This document shows positions 10,994-21,529 of a DNA stretch of 64,000 nucleotides, piece by piece. Below the pieces are notes generated by a model. That model had not been told where the DNA came from. It was given only the letters and a program-made list of their open reading frames with translations, and ran no database searches. This DNA comes from Aquarana catesbeiana (Eukaryota; Chordata; Amphibia; Anura; Ranidae), in NCBI RefSeq assembly GCF_042186555.1, contig NC_133326.1, forward strand, positions 433,997,069 to 434,061,068, read 5' to 3'. Numbering within the stretch: the stretch's first letter is position 1; every line of letters starts with the position of its first letter. Position numbers and translations under genes: made by a program.

Positions 10994-12577
10994 AACGCAT
11001 ATCACCGCCGGGCGATCAGGGGGCTAAACCTTTATTCGGTAATAAACGACGGGTGCCCTGACACTATAAAAAATAAGCTAACTAGCCAGCGTCATCCGTA
11101 ACAGTTATACGGTGATCAGTGGTGAAAGGGTTAACTAGGGGGCAATCAAGGGGTTAAAACATTTATTTGGTAGTATATGGGGGTCCCTGACGCTATAAAA
11201 CGCTGACGGCGAACCTATATATTTACCTCCCTAACTAGCGTCACCAGTGACACTAATACAGCGATCAGAAAAATGATCGCTTAGCGACACTGGCGACGGG
11301 GGGAGATCAAGGGGTTAAAACTTTATTAGGGGGGTTAGCGGGGTTCCCCAGACCTAAAGGGGGCTAACACTAACTGCCCTACCACACTAACTGTCACAAA
11401 CTGACACCATGCAGTAATCAGAAAAAAAAAAACTGCTTGGTGTCAGTGTGACGGGGGGGGGGGGTGATTGGGGGTTGATCGGGGGGGGATCGGGGGTGTA
11501 AAGTGTGCCTGGCAGGTTCTACTGTGTGTGTAGTGTTTTACACTCACATTGCAGTCTTCTCTCCTCGGAGCCGGAACGGAAAATACCGAGCCGAGGAGAG
11601 ATGACATCATTTCCTTTGCTGCTGTTTAGCATACAGCAGCAGAGGAATGATTCTCATTGGCTGGGAGCGATCGCGAGGGGGGGCCACGAATGGATGGTCT
11701 CCCCCTCACCTCTCATCGCTCCCAGACCAAAGCCGACCGTGTCGGGCACCGGGGGGGGTCCGATCGGACCCCCCACCCGCGGGAGGCAGATCACGTACAG
11801 GTAAGTGATTCTGCCTGCCCGTGCCATTCTGCCGACGTACATCGGCGTGAGGCGGTCGGCAAGTGGTTAATGTACACACAGCACTCCATATTGACAGAAA
11901 AACACAGAATTGTTGACATTTTTGCAGATTTATTAAAAAAGAAAAACTGAAATATCACATGATCCTAAGTATTTAGACCCTTTGCTCAGTATTTAGTAGA
12001 AGCACCCTTTTGATCTAATACAGCCATGAGTCTTTTTGGGAAAGATAAATGATGAAGAAACTCCTGCGCTGTCAGAAATACCTATGCTAAGAGGCACTGC
12101 TGCAACACCTCAATGGCTGATCCAAACAGAGAAAAGTGGTATGAATAAAGTGAGTGGTGATTGCGCTGTGTATAAAGGGGAAGGGAGGAAGGGGAAGGGG
12201 CTAGCTCAAATGTATAGAGAGGTGAGTGAAAAAATTAAAAAAAAAATTATTTAAAAAAGTATAATAAGCATGAGGGCTAGTATCATACTAGCACATGAAA
12301 AATATTGTAAATACTGAAACAAAAGAAAAGAAAGTTCTCAGTGCAAAACAATCCCACCACCTAGTAGTACAAAGTGCTCAAACAATGAGTCATCAGTTCC
12401 AAAAAGGCAAAATTAAAAAATTATACAACATATAACAGTATAATGAAATGTAATAAAGTGCGGTCTCATGGGCACTAAATCCGAATAGACTGAGGAAACA
12501 AAATTGCCTAAAACGTATAAAAAGCTATAAAATGAGTGACAAATACAGTGTGGGTACAAAAAATAAATAAAATATAT

Positions 12578-12613
12578 ATATATTTATATATATATATATA
12601 TATTTTTTTTTTT
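12578..12613. repeat. AT-rich microsatellite at palindrome centre
   Basis: A (TA)n tract followed by poly-T sits at the centre of the inverted pair 12524-12570 / 12616-12663. Similar TA tracts lie at about 12687-12713 and 13723-13772 in the same foldback element. Confidence 0.8.
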
Positions 12614-12889
12614 TTGTACCCACACTGTATTTGTCACTCATTTTATAGCTTTTTATACGTTTTAGGCAATTTTGGCAATTTAGGCAATATATATATATAT
12701 ATATATATATATATCCAAATAAAAATATATAAATAAAAAAAAAGTCCATGTGCATGAGGGCTAGTATCATACTAGCACATATGTGGTAACTCAGCAGATT
12801 CTTATTAGTGACTCCAAGTAAATAAATAAATGGTGAACAGTCCCACCACCTTGTAGTACAAAGTGCTCAAACAATGAGTAATCAGTTCC

Positions 12890-12927
12890 ATCTTCTGATG
12901 AAGTCACGTGAGGATACGCGTCAGGAT
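12890..12927 (+). ncRNA. Hammerhead-ribozyme-like motif, decayed
   Basis: The order of elements matches a type I hammerhead: stem I 5' strand ATCTT (12890-12894), core CTGATGA (12895-12901), an unpaired A, a short stem II around loop ACGT (12903-12912), then GATA in place of GAAA (12913-12916), a minimal two-pair stem III (AC-GC-GT), cleavage triplet GTC (12920-12922) and stem I 3' strand AGGAT (12923-12927). Stem I pairs over five positions including one G-U. The A-to-U change in the GAAA box and one mismatch in stem II should lower or abolish cleavage. Core consensus and the presence of hammerheads in Penelope-like elements are established knowledge. Activity here is not claimed. Confidence 0.5.
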
Positions 12928-13718
12928 TGGAGCACGGGAACTGTCACAGACTGACGATAGGATACGAGCTCGGTGCTCGTGGATGTTTTTTACTATAACC
13001 TTCTGCTAAATGTAAGTGTACCATGTTGTTTTTAACCTAATAAACTGATTTATATACGGGATCACGCTATGTGCACTCTCTTCCAACACTCCACATATAT
13101 TCATCCCATTGTGACGAGCATTGAGGAAATGGGGACGGTTTGAAGACACCCTTTTGAGGTATACGAACTCGGCGTTCATTGGATTGACGCCCACACTCAT
13201 TTTATAAAAGTGAGTGCATCCCCCTTCTGTGTCCTGTCCCTTTTTCCACTCTGGCCGGAGTTATACTATATATTGTCTGCTTATGTTTTTTATATACCAT
13301 CCTGCACACCCACCACCTGAGTCGCCTGAACTACTGGATGGGACCCTTGCCTGCTGGTAATTTGTTATTGGATTACAAGCTGTTGTCTTGCAGCAGTAAG
13401 GTGAGCTGCTTGCGAGCACAGAGGTGTCCCCACTGAAGACTTTTTTTCCCTTTCCTGTGGCTTGTGGACTTGCCTTTTTGGAACTGATGACTCATTGTTT
13501 GAGCACTTTGTACTACAAGGTGGTGGGACTGTTCACCATTTATTTACTTGGAGTCACTAATAAGAATCTGCTGAGTTACCACATATGTGCTAGTATGATA
13601 CTAGCCCTTTTGCACTGAGATTTTTTTTCGTTTCAGTATTTACAATATTTTTTATGTGCTAGTATGATACTAGCCCTCATGCACATGGACTTTTTTTGAT
13701 TTATATATTTTTATTTGG

Positions 13719-13775
<57 letters not shown>

Positions 13776-15582
13776 TATATTATATTTATTTTTTTTTTTA
13801 TAGCTTTTTATATGTTTTAGGCAATTTTGTTTCCTCAGTCTATTCGGATTTAGTGCCCATGAGACTGCACTTTATTACATTTCATTATACTGTTATCTTT
13901 TGTATAATTTTTTAATTTTGCCTTTTTGGAACTGATGACTCATTGTTTGAGCACTTTGTACTACTAGGTGGTGGGATTGTTCACCATTTATTTACTTGGA
14001 GTCACCAATAAGTATTTGCTGAGTTACCACATATGTGCTAGTATGATACTAGCCCTTTTGCACTGAGAACTTTTATTTTCTTTTGTTTCAGTATTTACAT
14101 TATTTTTCATGTGCTAGTATGATACTAGCCCTCATGCTTATTATACTTTTTTAAATAATTTTTTTTTTTCACTCACCTCTCTATACATTTGAGCTAGCCC
14201 CTTCCCCTTCCTCTTCCCCCCTTCCCCTTTTTATCACAGCGCAATCACCACTCACTTTTTGGGAAAGATGCAACAAGTTTTTCACACCTGGATTTAGGGA
14301 TCCTCTGCCATTCCTCCTTGCAGATCCTCTCCAGTTCTGTCAGGTTGGATGGTAAATGTTGGGGGACAGCCATTTTTAGGTCTCTCCAGAGATGCTCAAT
14401 TGGGTCACGGAGTTGTTGGGAAGCCACTCCTTCGTTATTTTAGCTGTGTGCTTAGGGTCATTGTCTTGTTGGAAGGTAAACCTTCGGCCCAGTCTGAGGT
14501 CCTGAGCACTCTGGAGAAGGTTTTCGTCCAGGATATCCCTGTACTTGGCCGCATTCAACTTTCCCTCGATTGTAACCAGTCGTCCTGTCCCTGCAGCTAA
14601 AAAACACCCCCACAACATGATGCTGCCACCACCATGCTTCACTGTTGGGACTGTATTGGACAGGTAATGATCCTGGTTTTCTCCACATATACCGCTTATA
14701 ATTAAGGCCAAAAAGTTCTATCTTGGTCTCATCAAACCAGAGAATCTTATTTCTCACCACTTGGAGTCCTTCAGGTGTTTTTTTAGCAAACTCCATGCGG
14801 GCTTTCATGTGTCTTGCACTGAGGAGAGGCTTCCGTCGGGCCACTCTACCATAAAGCCCCAACTGGTGGAGGGCTGCAGTGATAGTTGACTTTCTACAAC
14901 TTTCTCCCATCTCCGGACTGCATCTCTGGAGCTCAGCCACAGTGATCTTTGGATTCTTCTTTACCTCTCTCACCAAGGCTCTTCTCCCCCGATAGCTCAG
15001 TTTGGCCGAACGGCCAGCTCTAAGAAGGGTTCTGGTCGTCCCAAACGTCTTCCATTTTAGGATTATGGAGGACACTGTGCTCTTAGGAGCCTTAAGTGCA
15101 GCAGAAATTTTTTTCTAACTTTGGCCAGATCTCTGCCACAATTCTGTCTCTGAGCTCTTCAGGCAGTTCATTTGACCTCATGATTCTCATTTGCTCTGAC
15201 ATGCACTGTGTAGCTGTAAGGTCTTATATAGACAGGTGTGTGGCTTTCCTAATCAAGTCCAATCAGCATAATCAAACACAGCTGGACTCAAATGAAGGTG
15301 TAGAACCATCTCAAGGATGATCAGAAGAAATGCACAGCACCTGAGTTAAATATATGAGTGTCACAGCAAAGGGTCTGAATACTTAAACCCATGTGATATT
15401 TCAGTTTTTCTATTTTAATTTTGCAAAAATGTCAACAATTCTGTGTTTTTCTGTCAATATGGGGTGCTGTGTGTACATTAATGAGGAAAAAATGAACTTA
15501 AATGATTTTAGCAAATGGCTGCAATATAACAAAGAGTGAAAAATGTAAGGGGGTCTGAATACTTTCCGTCCCCACTGTATAC

Positions 15583-15673
15583 CTATGATGACAATTACAG
15601 GCCTCTCTCATCTTTTTAAGTGGGAGAACTTGCACAATTGGTGGCTGACTAAATACTTTTTTGCCCCACTGTA
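15583..15673. mobile_element. Terminal fragment of a second Tc1-like transposon
   Basis: The sequence from the end of the first Tc1 element to 15673 ends in TTTTGCCCCACTGTA, and on the reverse strand begins CAGTGGGGCAAAAAAGTATT. This is a different Tc1-like terminus from the CAGTGGGGACGGAAAGTATT of the preceding element. About 90 bp of terminal region remain and no coding part is seen. Two Tc1 termini thus lie back to back with a TATA-like junction near 15592. Confidence 0.6.
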
Positions 15674-16189
15674 GATACCAAACATGTCACACTTTATAAT
15701 TGCACGCACTCGTGGAATGGTGACAAACTACGGTACCTAAAAAATCTCCATAGGCAATTTTTTACGGTTACCAGGTTAGAGTTACGGAGGAGGTCTAGTG
15801 CTGGAATTATTGCTCTCGCTCTGATGATCGCGGCGATACCTCACATGTGTGATTTGAACACCATTTACATATGCGGGCGCAACTTCCGTGTGCATTTTCT
15901 TTGCTGCGCGAGCTTGCAGCAACGGGGGTGCTTTAAGAAAAATAATTTTTCTTATTTATTTTATTTATTTTTGTATTAATTGTGTTTAAAAAAAATTTTG
16001 ATCACTTTTATTGCTGTCACAAGGGATGTAAACATCCCTTGTGACAGTAATAGGTGGTGACAGGTACTCTTTATGGAGGGATCGGGGGTCTAAAAGACCC
16101 CCGATCCCTCCTTTGCACTTCAAAGTATTCAGATCGCCGTTTTCGGCGATTCTGAATACTGTATATTTTTTTTAAAACCGGCACCATTG

Positions 16190-17120
16190 TGTCAGGTACT
16201 CACCAAGGCCGGAATGCTGAGAGTGGCTTCCCTTGCAACTAGGTGCACAATACCCCTGAAGTTGGCACAGAGAGTATCAGGCATGGAGAGGCACGGGTTT
16301 CCAGCAGGTGTGCGAGCCACGCAGATATCTTCAGGTGCGGAGAGAACCCGTGTAGAAAGGACTGGTTGCTGGACCGATAAGAAGCCTGGCTGGGGCTCAA
16401 ACACCTTGACCTGGAGACAGGAACTGGAGAAGGATCAACTGAGGTAGGGTCAAGCACAGAGGAACAGGTGGCAAGTAGTCCCAAGGAGGCTAGAGTCCAG
16501 AACACAGGAGGGATCCTGAGGAGGCTGAAGATCAAACACAGGATAAGGCAAAATCAAGTCCTTTTAGCAGGCCGAGGGTCAAACACCGGGTGATCGTTAT
16601 AGCAGGTCCTTAAGCAAGCCAGGGCGTCAAACACTGGAAGTCAGGCAGGAGCAAGTCCAATAGAGAGAAGCCGAGTGTCAAACGCTGGAGAGGAGACAAG
16701 CAGAGAAGTCCTTAATCAAGCCGAGGGTCAAGTACTGGAGAGGAGACAAGCAGAGAAGTCCTTAATCAAGCCGAGGGTCAAGTACTGGAGAGAATTCAGG
16801 AGTAGTCAGACGATCCGGGTCAAATAGGCAGGCACAGGTACTCAGAGAATAAACAGGAACACTGGGAGCTGAGAAGACAAACCAGCAACTAACACAGGAC
16901 ATAGCTGCCTTTATATAGGCCCGCCGGGGGGACGTCACACTGTGCGCGCACGCGTTCGTGCTGATGCACTGTGTCGTGCGGCCATGTGTGCTGATCCGTT
17001 CGGATCGCGCGCTCGTACCCGCCAAACGTGTAACGGTACGCGCTGGTGTGCAACTCCACCACACAGGCGCACAGGGATGCACCGATACTGACAGGCTCTA
17101 ACTCTGCTATTCCCCTGACA
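16190..17120. mobile_element. 931-bp TG..CA insertion with 5-bp target duplication, LTR-like
   Basis: The element begins TGTCAGGTACTCACC and ends CTATTCCCCTGACA, and CATTG stands directly on both sides (16185-16189 and 17121-17125). TG..CA ends with a 5-bp duplication are typical of solo LTRs. A 7-bp inverted terminal repeat (TGTCAGG) also fits. It contains a repeating motif built on gccgagggtcaa and a G/C-rich 3' third. No coding frame is convincing. A solo LTR of an unidentified retrotransposon is the best guess. Confidence 0.5.
16691..16790. repeat. Two exact tandem copies of a 50-bp unit
   Basis: The 50-bp unit beginning AGGAGACAAGCAGAGAAGTC is present at 16691-16740 and again at 16741-16790 without a visible difference. 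Looser relatives (aagccgagtgtcaaacgctgga and agcaggccgagggtcaaac words) precede it from about 16560, so the array is a young end of an older minisatellite. Confidence 0.9.
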
Positions 17121-17488
17121 CATTGGCAGCCTAGTAAACGGGAAGTGACGTCATGACGTCGCTTCTGTGTTTACAATTAGGAGACTGGAACGGAGCCGCT
17201 TACAGCTTTGTTTCAGTCTGTCCCTAGCCGCCGGAGGCGGCGGATTGTTGATCGTTGGAACGGGAGGCCCGGTAAGAGCGGCGGGTGGCAGTGGGAGTGG
17301 GGGACATTCCCTCCCGCTCCTCCGGTATAACAGCCGAGCGGCTTTTAGCCGCATCGGTTGTTATCCTTGGAAAGTCGATCGCCGGCTCTAAAAAACAGTA
17401 CCGGGATGCCTGCAGTTGCGAGCATCATCCCGGTATAACCCCCAAAGCCGAGTACGCACATCTGCATGCGCTCGGCGGGAAGGGTTTA

Positions 17489-18555
17489 ATAAGTAAAGAT
17501 GGTTCCAATACCTATATACAATGGTTCAGAATGAGTAATAAAATGGACTGTGCAAGAGCTTCCAAATAACCAGCAAGGGATAAACCCGAACCTGCATAGA
17601 CCAAAGGGTGTGGTAGTCACCATTAGTTAATATTCAGCTTATGGCAGATAGAGCTAAAAGCAAGCCACATTATAATTGAACTTAACAGTTAACTGGCATA
17701 CATTAGTTCCCAATAATCAATTCTAGCGGGTACTAGATCAGATTCGTGCTAATCGTGGCTGCAACAGTAGATCTAGGGAGCAAAGTAACATAAATTACTT
17801 CACTACCTAAACAGCAATTTAAATGAAAGGGACAGAGAAAGTCCCAGTGTGTAGACTAACCTGTTCAATTGAGGTCCTGGATGAACATGCCGCCCTAGAA
17901 AGCCCTCACAACCGATCCTTAAATACAGCCAACAATTAGCACCACCTCCCAGCCCAAATGAGCTGACTATAATCAGCTGTGAGGGCTGTACCAATACTCC
18001 CGAGCATGCAGGGCATGTGCAAGTGTAATGGTGGGGAATCCCCCATAGATGTAAGAAAATTGTATCACCGTTTGCCGCGCGTGTGCGATAGAGAACTAAA
18101 TAGTTACAGAATATTTAAGGTGCACATCTGTGCACTAGCCCTTAATTGATCCAAAATATACAGGCACAGCAAGCTGCCAATTGAAAGTATCGCCGTCTGC
18201 CACGCATGCGCACAAAGAAACTAGATAGTCAGATAATTAGAGGTGCGCTTATGCGCACTGGCCTCCAATAGACACTTAGAAAGAGACACCATCCGAGAGT
18301 ACAGGCACAGTAAGCTGCCAATGCAGGATTTGACCACAAGAAACAGGAAACCAGAATGAACAATACAAAAACAATCTGCCATATGAATATGTTAGATGAA
18401 TATAATGAAAATAAATAATAAATGATTTTTATGATATGATCATTAATCTACTCAGAACTTTACAGCAAGATAGGGGAGGGACAAAACTGTCATTGAATTA
18501 ATTTCACCAACAGTTTAATCAGGAACACGGAAGAGAAAGAGCATGAAAAACTATT
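17489..18555 (-). other. Probable 3' region of a Penelope-like element, with an internal tandem pair
   Basis: Lies directly 3' of the GIY-YIG pseudogene on the minus strand and has no coding frame. From 18062 to about 18326 two diverged copies follow one another (18062-18186 and 18187-18326), each with an initial tatc(a/g)ccgt(t/c)tgcc word and a final caggcacag(c/t)aagctgcca word. The outer boundary near 17489 is set only by the end of the neighbouring MITE. Confidence 0.4.
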
Positions 18556-19081
18556 AAATTTCAACCTAGGAATGGTTTATAGCATAGGACCTCATTGAGA
18601 CCAGTTGGAGAGGTGGCATCGAAATTAAATATCCATCCAGCCTCCTGCTGTAGAAGCTTTTTATCAATGTTTCCTCTTCTCGGATCTTCAACGATCCTTT
18701 CTAACACCGTAAATTGTATCATTAAGGTGTCATGCTTATGCTGGAGGGCGACATGTCTCCCAATAGATGATCATAATTTCTTCTCCAGAAATTCCTAAAT
18801 GTTTTCCCTATATAAAATGATCCATATTTACATAGGGCGATATGTTAGGGCGATACGTTTGGCAGTTCACAAAATGTTCGATTTTGTGTACTCTGCCATT
18901 GGGTAATGTAACGGAACCTCCCTCCAGAATCCAATCACAGTATCCACAACTTCCACATCAAAAAATGCCCTTTGAATCTTCACTAGGCGCTATAGCTTCC
19001 TGGAAATGGCTATGGGCAAGACGATTCTTCAAAGACTTACATGTCCTGTACGTAACTTGGGGGTATTCTTTAATATATTTT
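18556..19081 (-). pseudogene. Penelope-like element: GIY-YIG endonuclease half
   Basis: On the minus strand the reading runs KYIKEYPQVTYRTCKSLKNR, then LAHSHFQEAIAP, a stop near 18958, and the cysteine cluster CGSCGYCDW followed by ILEGGSVTLPNGRVHKIEHF. This linker (CGxCxxC followed by the IEHFVNC type block) is characteristic of Penelope-like proteins between the RT and GIY-YIG domains. The nuclease signature is decayed: the FYIGKT-type block reads FI-stop-GKH near 18835, followed in another frame by FRNFWRRNYDH. Continuation to about 18556 (LLQQEAGWIFNFDATSP) ends the domain. The upstream RT half lies 15.8 kb away at 34931-36360. In family members this nuclease nicks the target for target-primed reverse transcription. 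Confidence 0.8.
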
Positions 19082-20162
19082 CGTTCATTGACAGACACAG
19101 CCTTCTTTATTCAGAACCAGATCGCCGGTGGCGAGGAGGTTCTGTCTGGAGTGATGCCCGCTTGGTCCTGGTATGGTGAGGTCCCCCCTCCCCTTAGGGG
19201 TTTTTTTTGTGGCGGACGCGGCCCCTTCCCCGGGTTAGTCAGTCCTGCGGATCCCCTCTATCCCTGCACCATCTTTTCCTAGCCCTGGAGGTCCCTTGGT
19301 AACCCCCCCTCTTCCCCTCCTCCGCCATATGAGGTAGTGTGCCTGGGGGACAGGGTTGAATACTGGTGGGCTGGGGGTGTGCACTGCCTAGGTGCTGTGC
19401 TTACCGGGGGGGAGGCACTGGGTCTGGTGCCCGGATCCTCTCTCTCTCATCCTAGGAGGCTACAGGGTTCTCCTGCATCTGTGGTAGACTCGTGTAGCAC
19501 GGCCAGCGGCCATTTTGCCGTAGCCGGCGTCCTCTTCCCTAGTGCCTAAGGACTTCATATGGCCAGCAGCCATTTAGCTGTAGCCAGCGTCCTTTTCCCT
19601 AATGCCTTCCTATGGCCGGCGGCCATGTTTGTGTAGCTCGGCGGCCATGATATGGTGGATTCTTGGCTCGGGCAACGACGGTCATTATTGTATGGCCCAG
19701 GACGCCGTTTTTTTTGCAGACGGAAGCCCCTCTTTTTAACCCAACACTGACTCCTGTGCTTTCTTCTCCCTTGGACACCACATGTGTGCAGGTCAACATC
19801 TGAGGCAGCAAGCGCTACGCTAGTGGGGTGGACGTAAATGTCCACATGGAACACACAGCTCTAAGGGCGGAAGACGCTGAGGACGCCTATCAGGTTTTCA
19901 CCTGATGCTTATAACACAGACGCTCTTAGTTTCACAAGCTATAAACTGAAGAAAGGAGTCTGTTACAGCCTACGGGCCACATCACCTTAAGGAGACACAG
20001 GAGCGCTGGGCACGTAAGGGGGGGTAAAACAGGCATTTCCAGTACAGGAAACACTATTATTATCAGCATTTTAAAACTGATCCTATGGTGACATTGTTTT
20101 CTTGTTAAAACTGTTGTCAAAGCAAATAATATATTTTTACCCCTGCTTTTGTGCTTTGCACT
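19082..20162 (+). other. DIRS 5' terminal repeat and leader
   Basis: Begins with the left inverted terminal repeat of the outer DIRS copy (ttcattgacagacacag) and continues as a GC-rich leader without a supported gene. Three imperfect copies of a (t)agc(c/g)ag(c/g)gtcctcttccctagtgcc-like segment lie at about 19500-19610. The leader ends 15-20 bp before the ATG of ORF1. Confidence 0.6.
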
Positions 20163-21514
20163 ATGACTTCCAGAGCTACCGTAAAGGTACCTAAGGTTCC
20201 ACCCCTAGGTGCTGGGAACCCCAGTCATAGCACCATACTGTCATCCTCTCCAGAGATACCAGACATGGCAAGCCAGGGTGTCAGGGAGTCATTGGGAGCT
20301 AGCGGTGGTGCAACTGCTTCACAGACTTCAGCCCCTGTATACGTGACTAAAGATGCATTTTACTCTGCCCTGCAGGGCTTAGAAGGAAGATTAGCGGCTT
20401 TAATCGCATCCTCCATCCAGGTGGATAGGAAGCGTCCTAGATCCCCCTCCCCCACCTTAAACTCTTTACAAGCAGTGGAGGGTCCAAGGGAATTGTGGGA
20501 ACAAGATGAAGCATTACCCTCAGGTAATCGAGAGGAAAGACAAGCCGGTTATTCCTCTGCAGAGGAAACAATACTTGATTTTTTAGCTTCACAGTCTGAA
20601 GTACAGAGCGTTAGAGATGGTTCGCTCTGCTTTCATGCTACCCCTAACAGAGTTAGCTGAAGGTTCGGTCTCCTCCTTGGGTTCCCTGAAACCTTTACAG
20701 CCTTTGCATGCGTTTCCCGTCCACGCATTACAAGAGACGTTTATCTATACAGAATGGGATCATCTGGATAAGCATTTTTCCCCTCCAAAGAGATTCTCAA
20801 TTCTCTATCCTATGGAGGAAAAATTCACAAAAAGATGGAAAGTTCCAGCAGTTGACGCTGCGATTTCCAGTGTGAATAAAAGTTTAACTTGTCCCGTAGA
20901 CAATGCGCATATGCTTTAAAGATCCAACAGATAAGAAGTTGGAAGGCCTTTTAAGATCCTCTTTTTTCCTTAGCAGGGATCGTGACTCAGCCTGCAATTG
21001 CAGCTATAGGCATCTGTCAGTCCTTAAAGGACCAGTTCACAGATGCTCTTAATGAACTCCCTGCACAACAGGCCCGGAGTTGGCCGAGCTACCAAAAGCA
21101 TTATGTTTTGCCATAGATGCTATGAAGGATTCTATTCATCAGGCATCACGCCTTGCGCTTGTACTAGTACACATGCGAAGGACCCTTTGGTTAAAGGGTT
21201 GGTCAGCTGAAGCGCCTTGCAAGAACCTTCTAACTAGTTTTCCCTTTAAGGGAGAACAATTATTTGGCGATAGTTTGGATAAATGCATCCAAACAATTTC
21301 TAGCGGAAAGAGTACTCTTTTGCCAGTCAAAAGAAAATATAAACGTCCTTCGTTTAAATGCACTTTTTTTCCCGCGCCAGGTGCATCCACCTCTAGGCAG
21401 GGGCGATGGCCCCTGCTGTCAGACTCTAGAGGAAGACCTCAGGGTCAAACCCAGGCACAAAGGAAGACCTGGGGCCGCAAGTCTGCAAAGCAGAATACCA
21501 AGGCCTCGTCATGA
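20163..21514 (+). pseudogene. DIRS ORF1 (gag-like) protein
   Basis: From the ATG at 20163 the frame reads MTSRATVKVPKVPPLGAG and runs to a stop at 20658-20660. A shifted frame continues with LQETFIYTEWDHLDKHF up to 20919 and a third with LAELPKALCFAIDAMKDS to 21514. The segment F-(I/V)-Y-x-E-W is shared with the outer DIRS copy at 30731 (KFVYKEWGAF), and LKGWSAEAPCKNLLTSFPFK with the copy at 63390 (LKAWTTEAACKSYLTCMSFE). The protein presumably packages the element RNA. At least two frameshifts make it non-functional. Confidence 0.75.
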
Positions 21515-21529
21515 AGATGCATCTCCCCT

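Larger units (their letters stand above)
7202..11866. mobile_element. Decayed piggyBac-type element, about 4.7 kb
   Basis: The right end reads, on the minus strand, CCACTTGCCGACCGC next to TTAA at 11867-11870. The left end reads CCCCCTTCCTGACCAGAGC next to TTTA (7198-7201), probably a mutated TTAA. From 9216 onward it is collinear with the piggyBac element at 58788-63109: the same word ctctgatcagctctatggtc, the same transposase N-terminal remnant and the same GC-rich non-coding end. Most of the transposase catalytic region is deleted, so this is a non-autonomous derivative. It abuts an L1 fragment on the left and a Tc1 element on the right. The TTAA at 11867 also exists in the inverted Tc1 arm at 15477, so the insertion target was the Tc1 terminus. 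Confidence 0.7.
12047..14255. mobile_element. Foldback element inserted into Tc1, 14-bp target duplication, hammerhead-like motif
   Basis: Flanked by TTTTTGGGAAAGAT at 12033-12046 and 14256-14269. The right end is the reverse complement of sequence starting at 12153, so about 106 bp at the left (12047-12152) are unpaired: a tail, as in the element at 2263-4213 but on the opposite side. The words TAGTATCATACTAGCACAT and their complements recur at 12281, 12762, 13589, 13657, 14038 and 14115, showing nested inverted copies. A smaller palindrome on both sides of 12590 carries GTGACAAATACAGTGTGGG. Part of the tail and arm (ctcc(t/c)gcgctgtc, gatccaaacagaaaa) recurs at 59390-59520, so this is a dispersed family. 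No RT is present. A Penelope-type origin is inferred. Confidence 0.7.
11986..15181 (-). pseudogene. Tc1-like transposase (DDE), frameshifted and split by an insertion
   Basis: The first ATG (15179-15181) gives MRSNELPEELRDRIVA, the usual Tc1 N-terminus. The frame then shifts near 15110 and continues with the paired helix-turn-helix part (SSIILKWK..RKSTI, about 15075-14850). The catalytic triad is present: D in WFDETKIELFG (about 14737), D in QQDNDPKHTAK (about 14468) and E in DPIEHLWRDLK (about 14400), each in a different register because of frameshifts near 14630 and 14430. The C-terminus reads up to FPK at about 14258, stops at the foldback insertion and resumes at 12046 with FPKRLMAVLDQKGASTKY and a stop at 11986-11988. 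Ignoring the insertion, length matches Tc1 transposases (about 340 residues). It cannot be active. Confidence 0.85.
11871..15592 (-). mobile_element. Tc1-like transposon, interrupted by a foldback element
   Basis: The right end carries the Tc1-type terminus ending ..CTTTCCGTCCCCACTGTA (to about 15592). An inverted repeat is visible further in: 11871-11940 and 15405-15480 are reverse complements built on ACAGAAAAACACAGAATTG. The outermost left terminus is missing because the piggyBac element meets it at 11870. The transposase lies on the minus strand. At 12033-12046 and 14256-14269 the same 14-bp word TTTTTGGGAAAGAT flanks an insertion. When the insertion is ignored the transposase reading resumes exactly, which proves the foldback arrived after Tc1. 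Confidence 0.85.
15674..17488. mobile_element. TTAA-type (piggyBac-like) MITE, interrupted by a 931-bp insertion
   Basis: The non-coding, GC-rich part around 15770-16160 has perfect stem-loops, such as CACAAGGGATGTAAACATCC with its complement (16018-16046) and GGATCGGGGGTCTAAAAGAC with its complement (16079-16112). The right end at 17486 reads ..CGGCGGGAAGGG followed by TTTAATAA, resembling the mutated piggyBac termini. The segment 17126-17488 shares architecture with the GC-rich ends of the longer piggyBac copies. Interrupted at 16190-17120. The left boundary is uncertain. Confidence 0.45.

Noticed and set aside
12525..12770. Tyr/Ile-rich frames around the TA tract
   Set aside because: Pure microsatellite translation (tatata gives YIYIYI).
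17803..17994. Possible small gene on the minus strand near the Penelope-like 3' region
   Set aside because: Short frame without conserved motif, inside non-coding repeat sequence.
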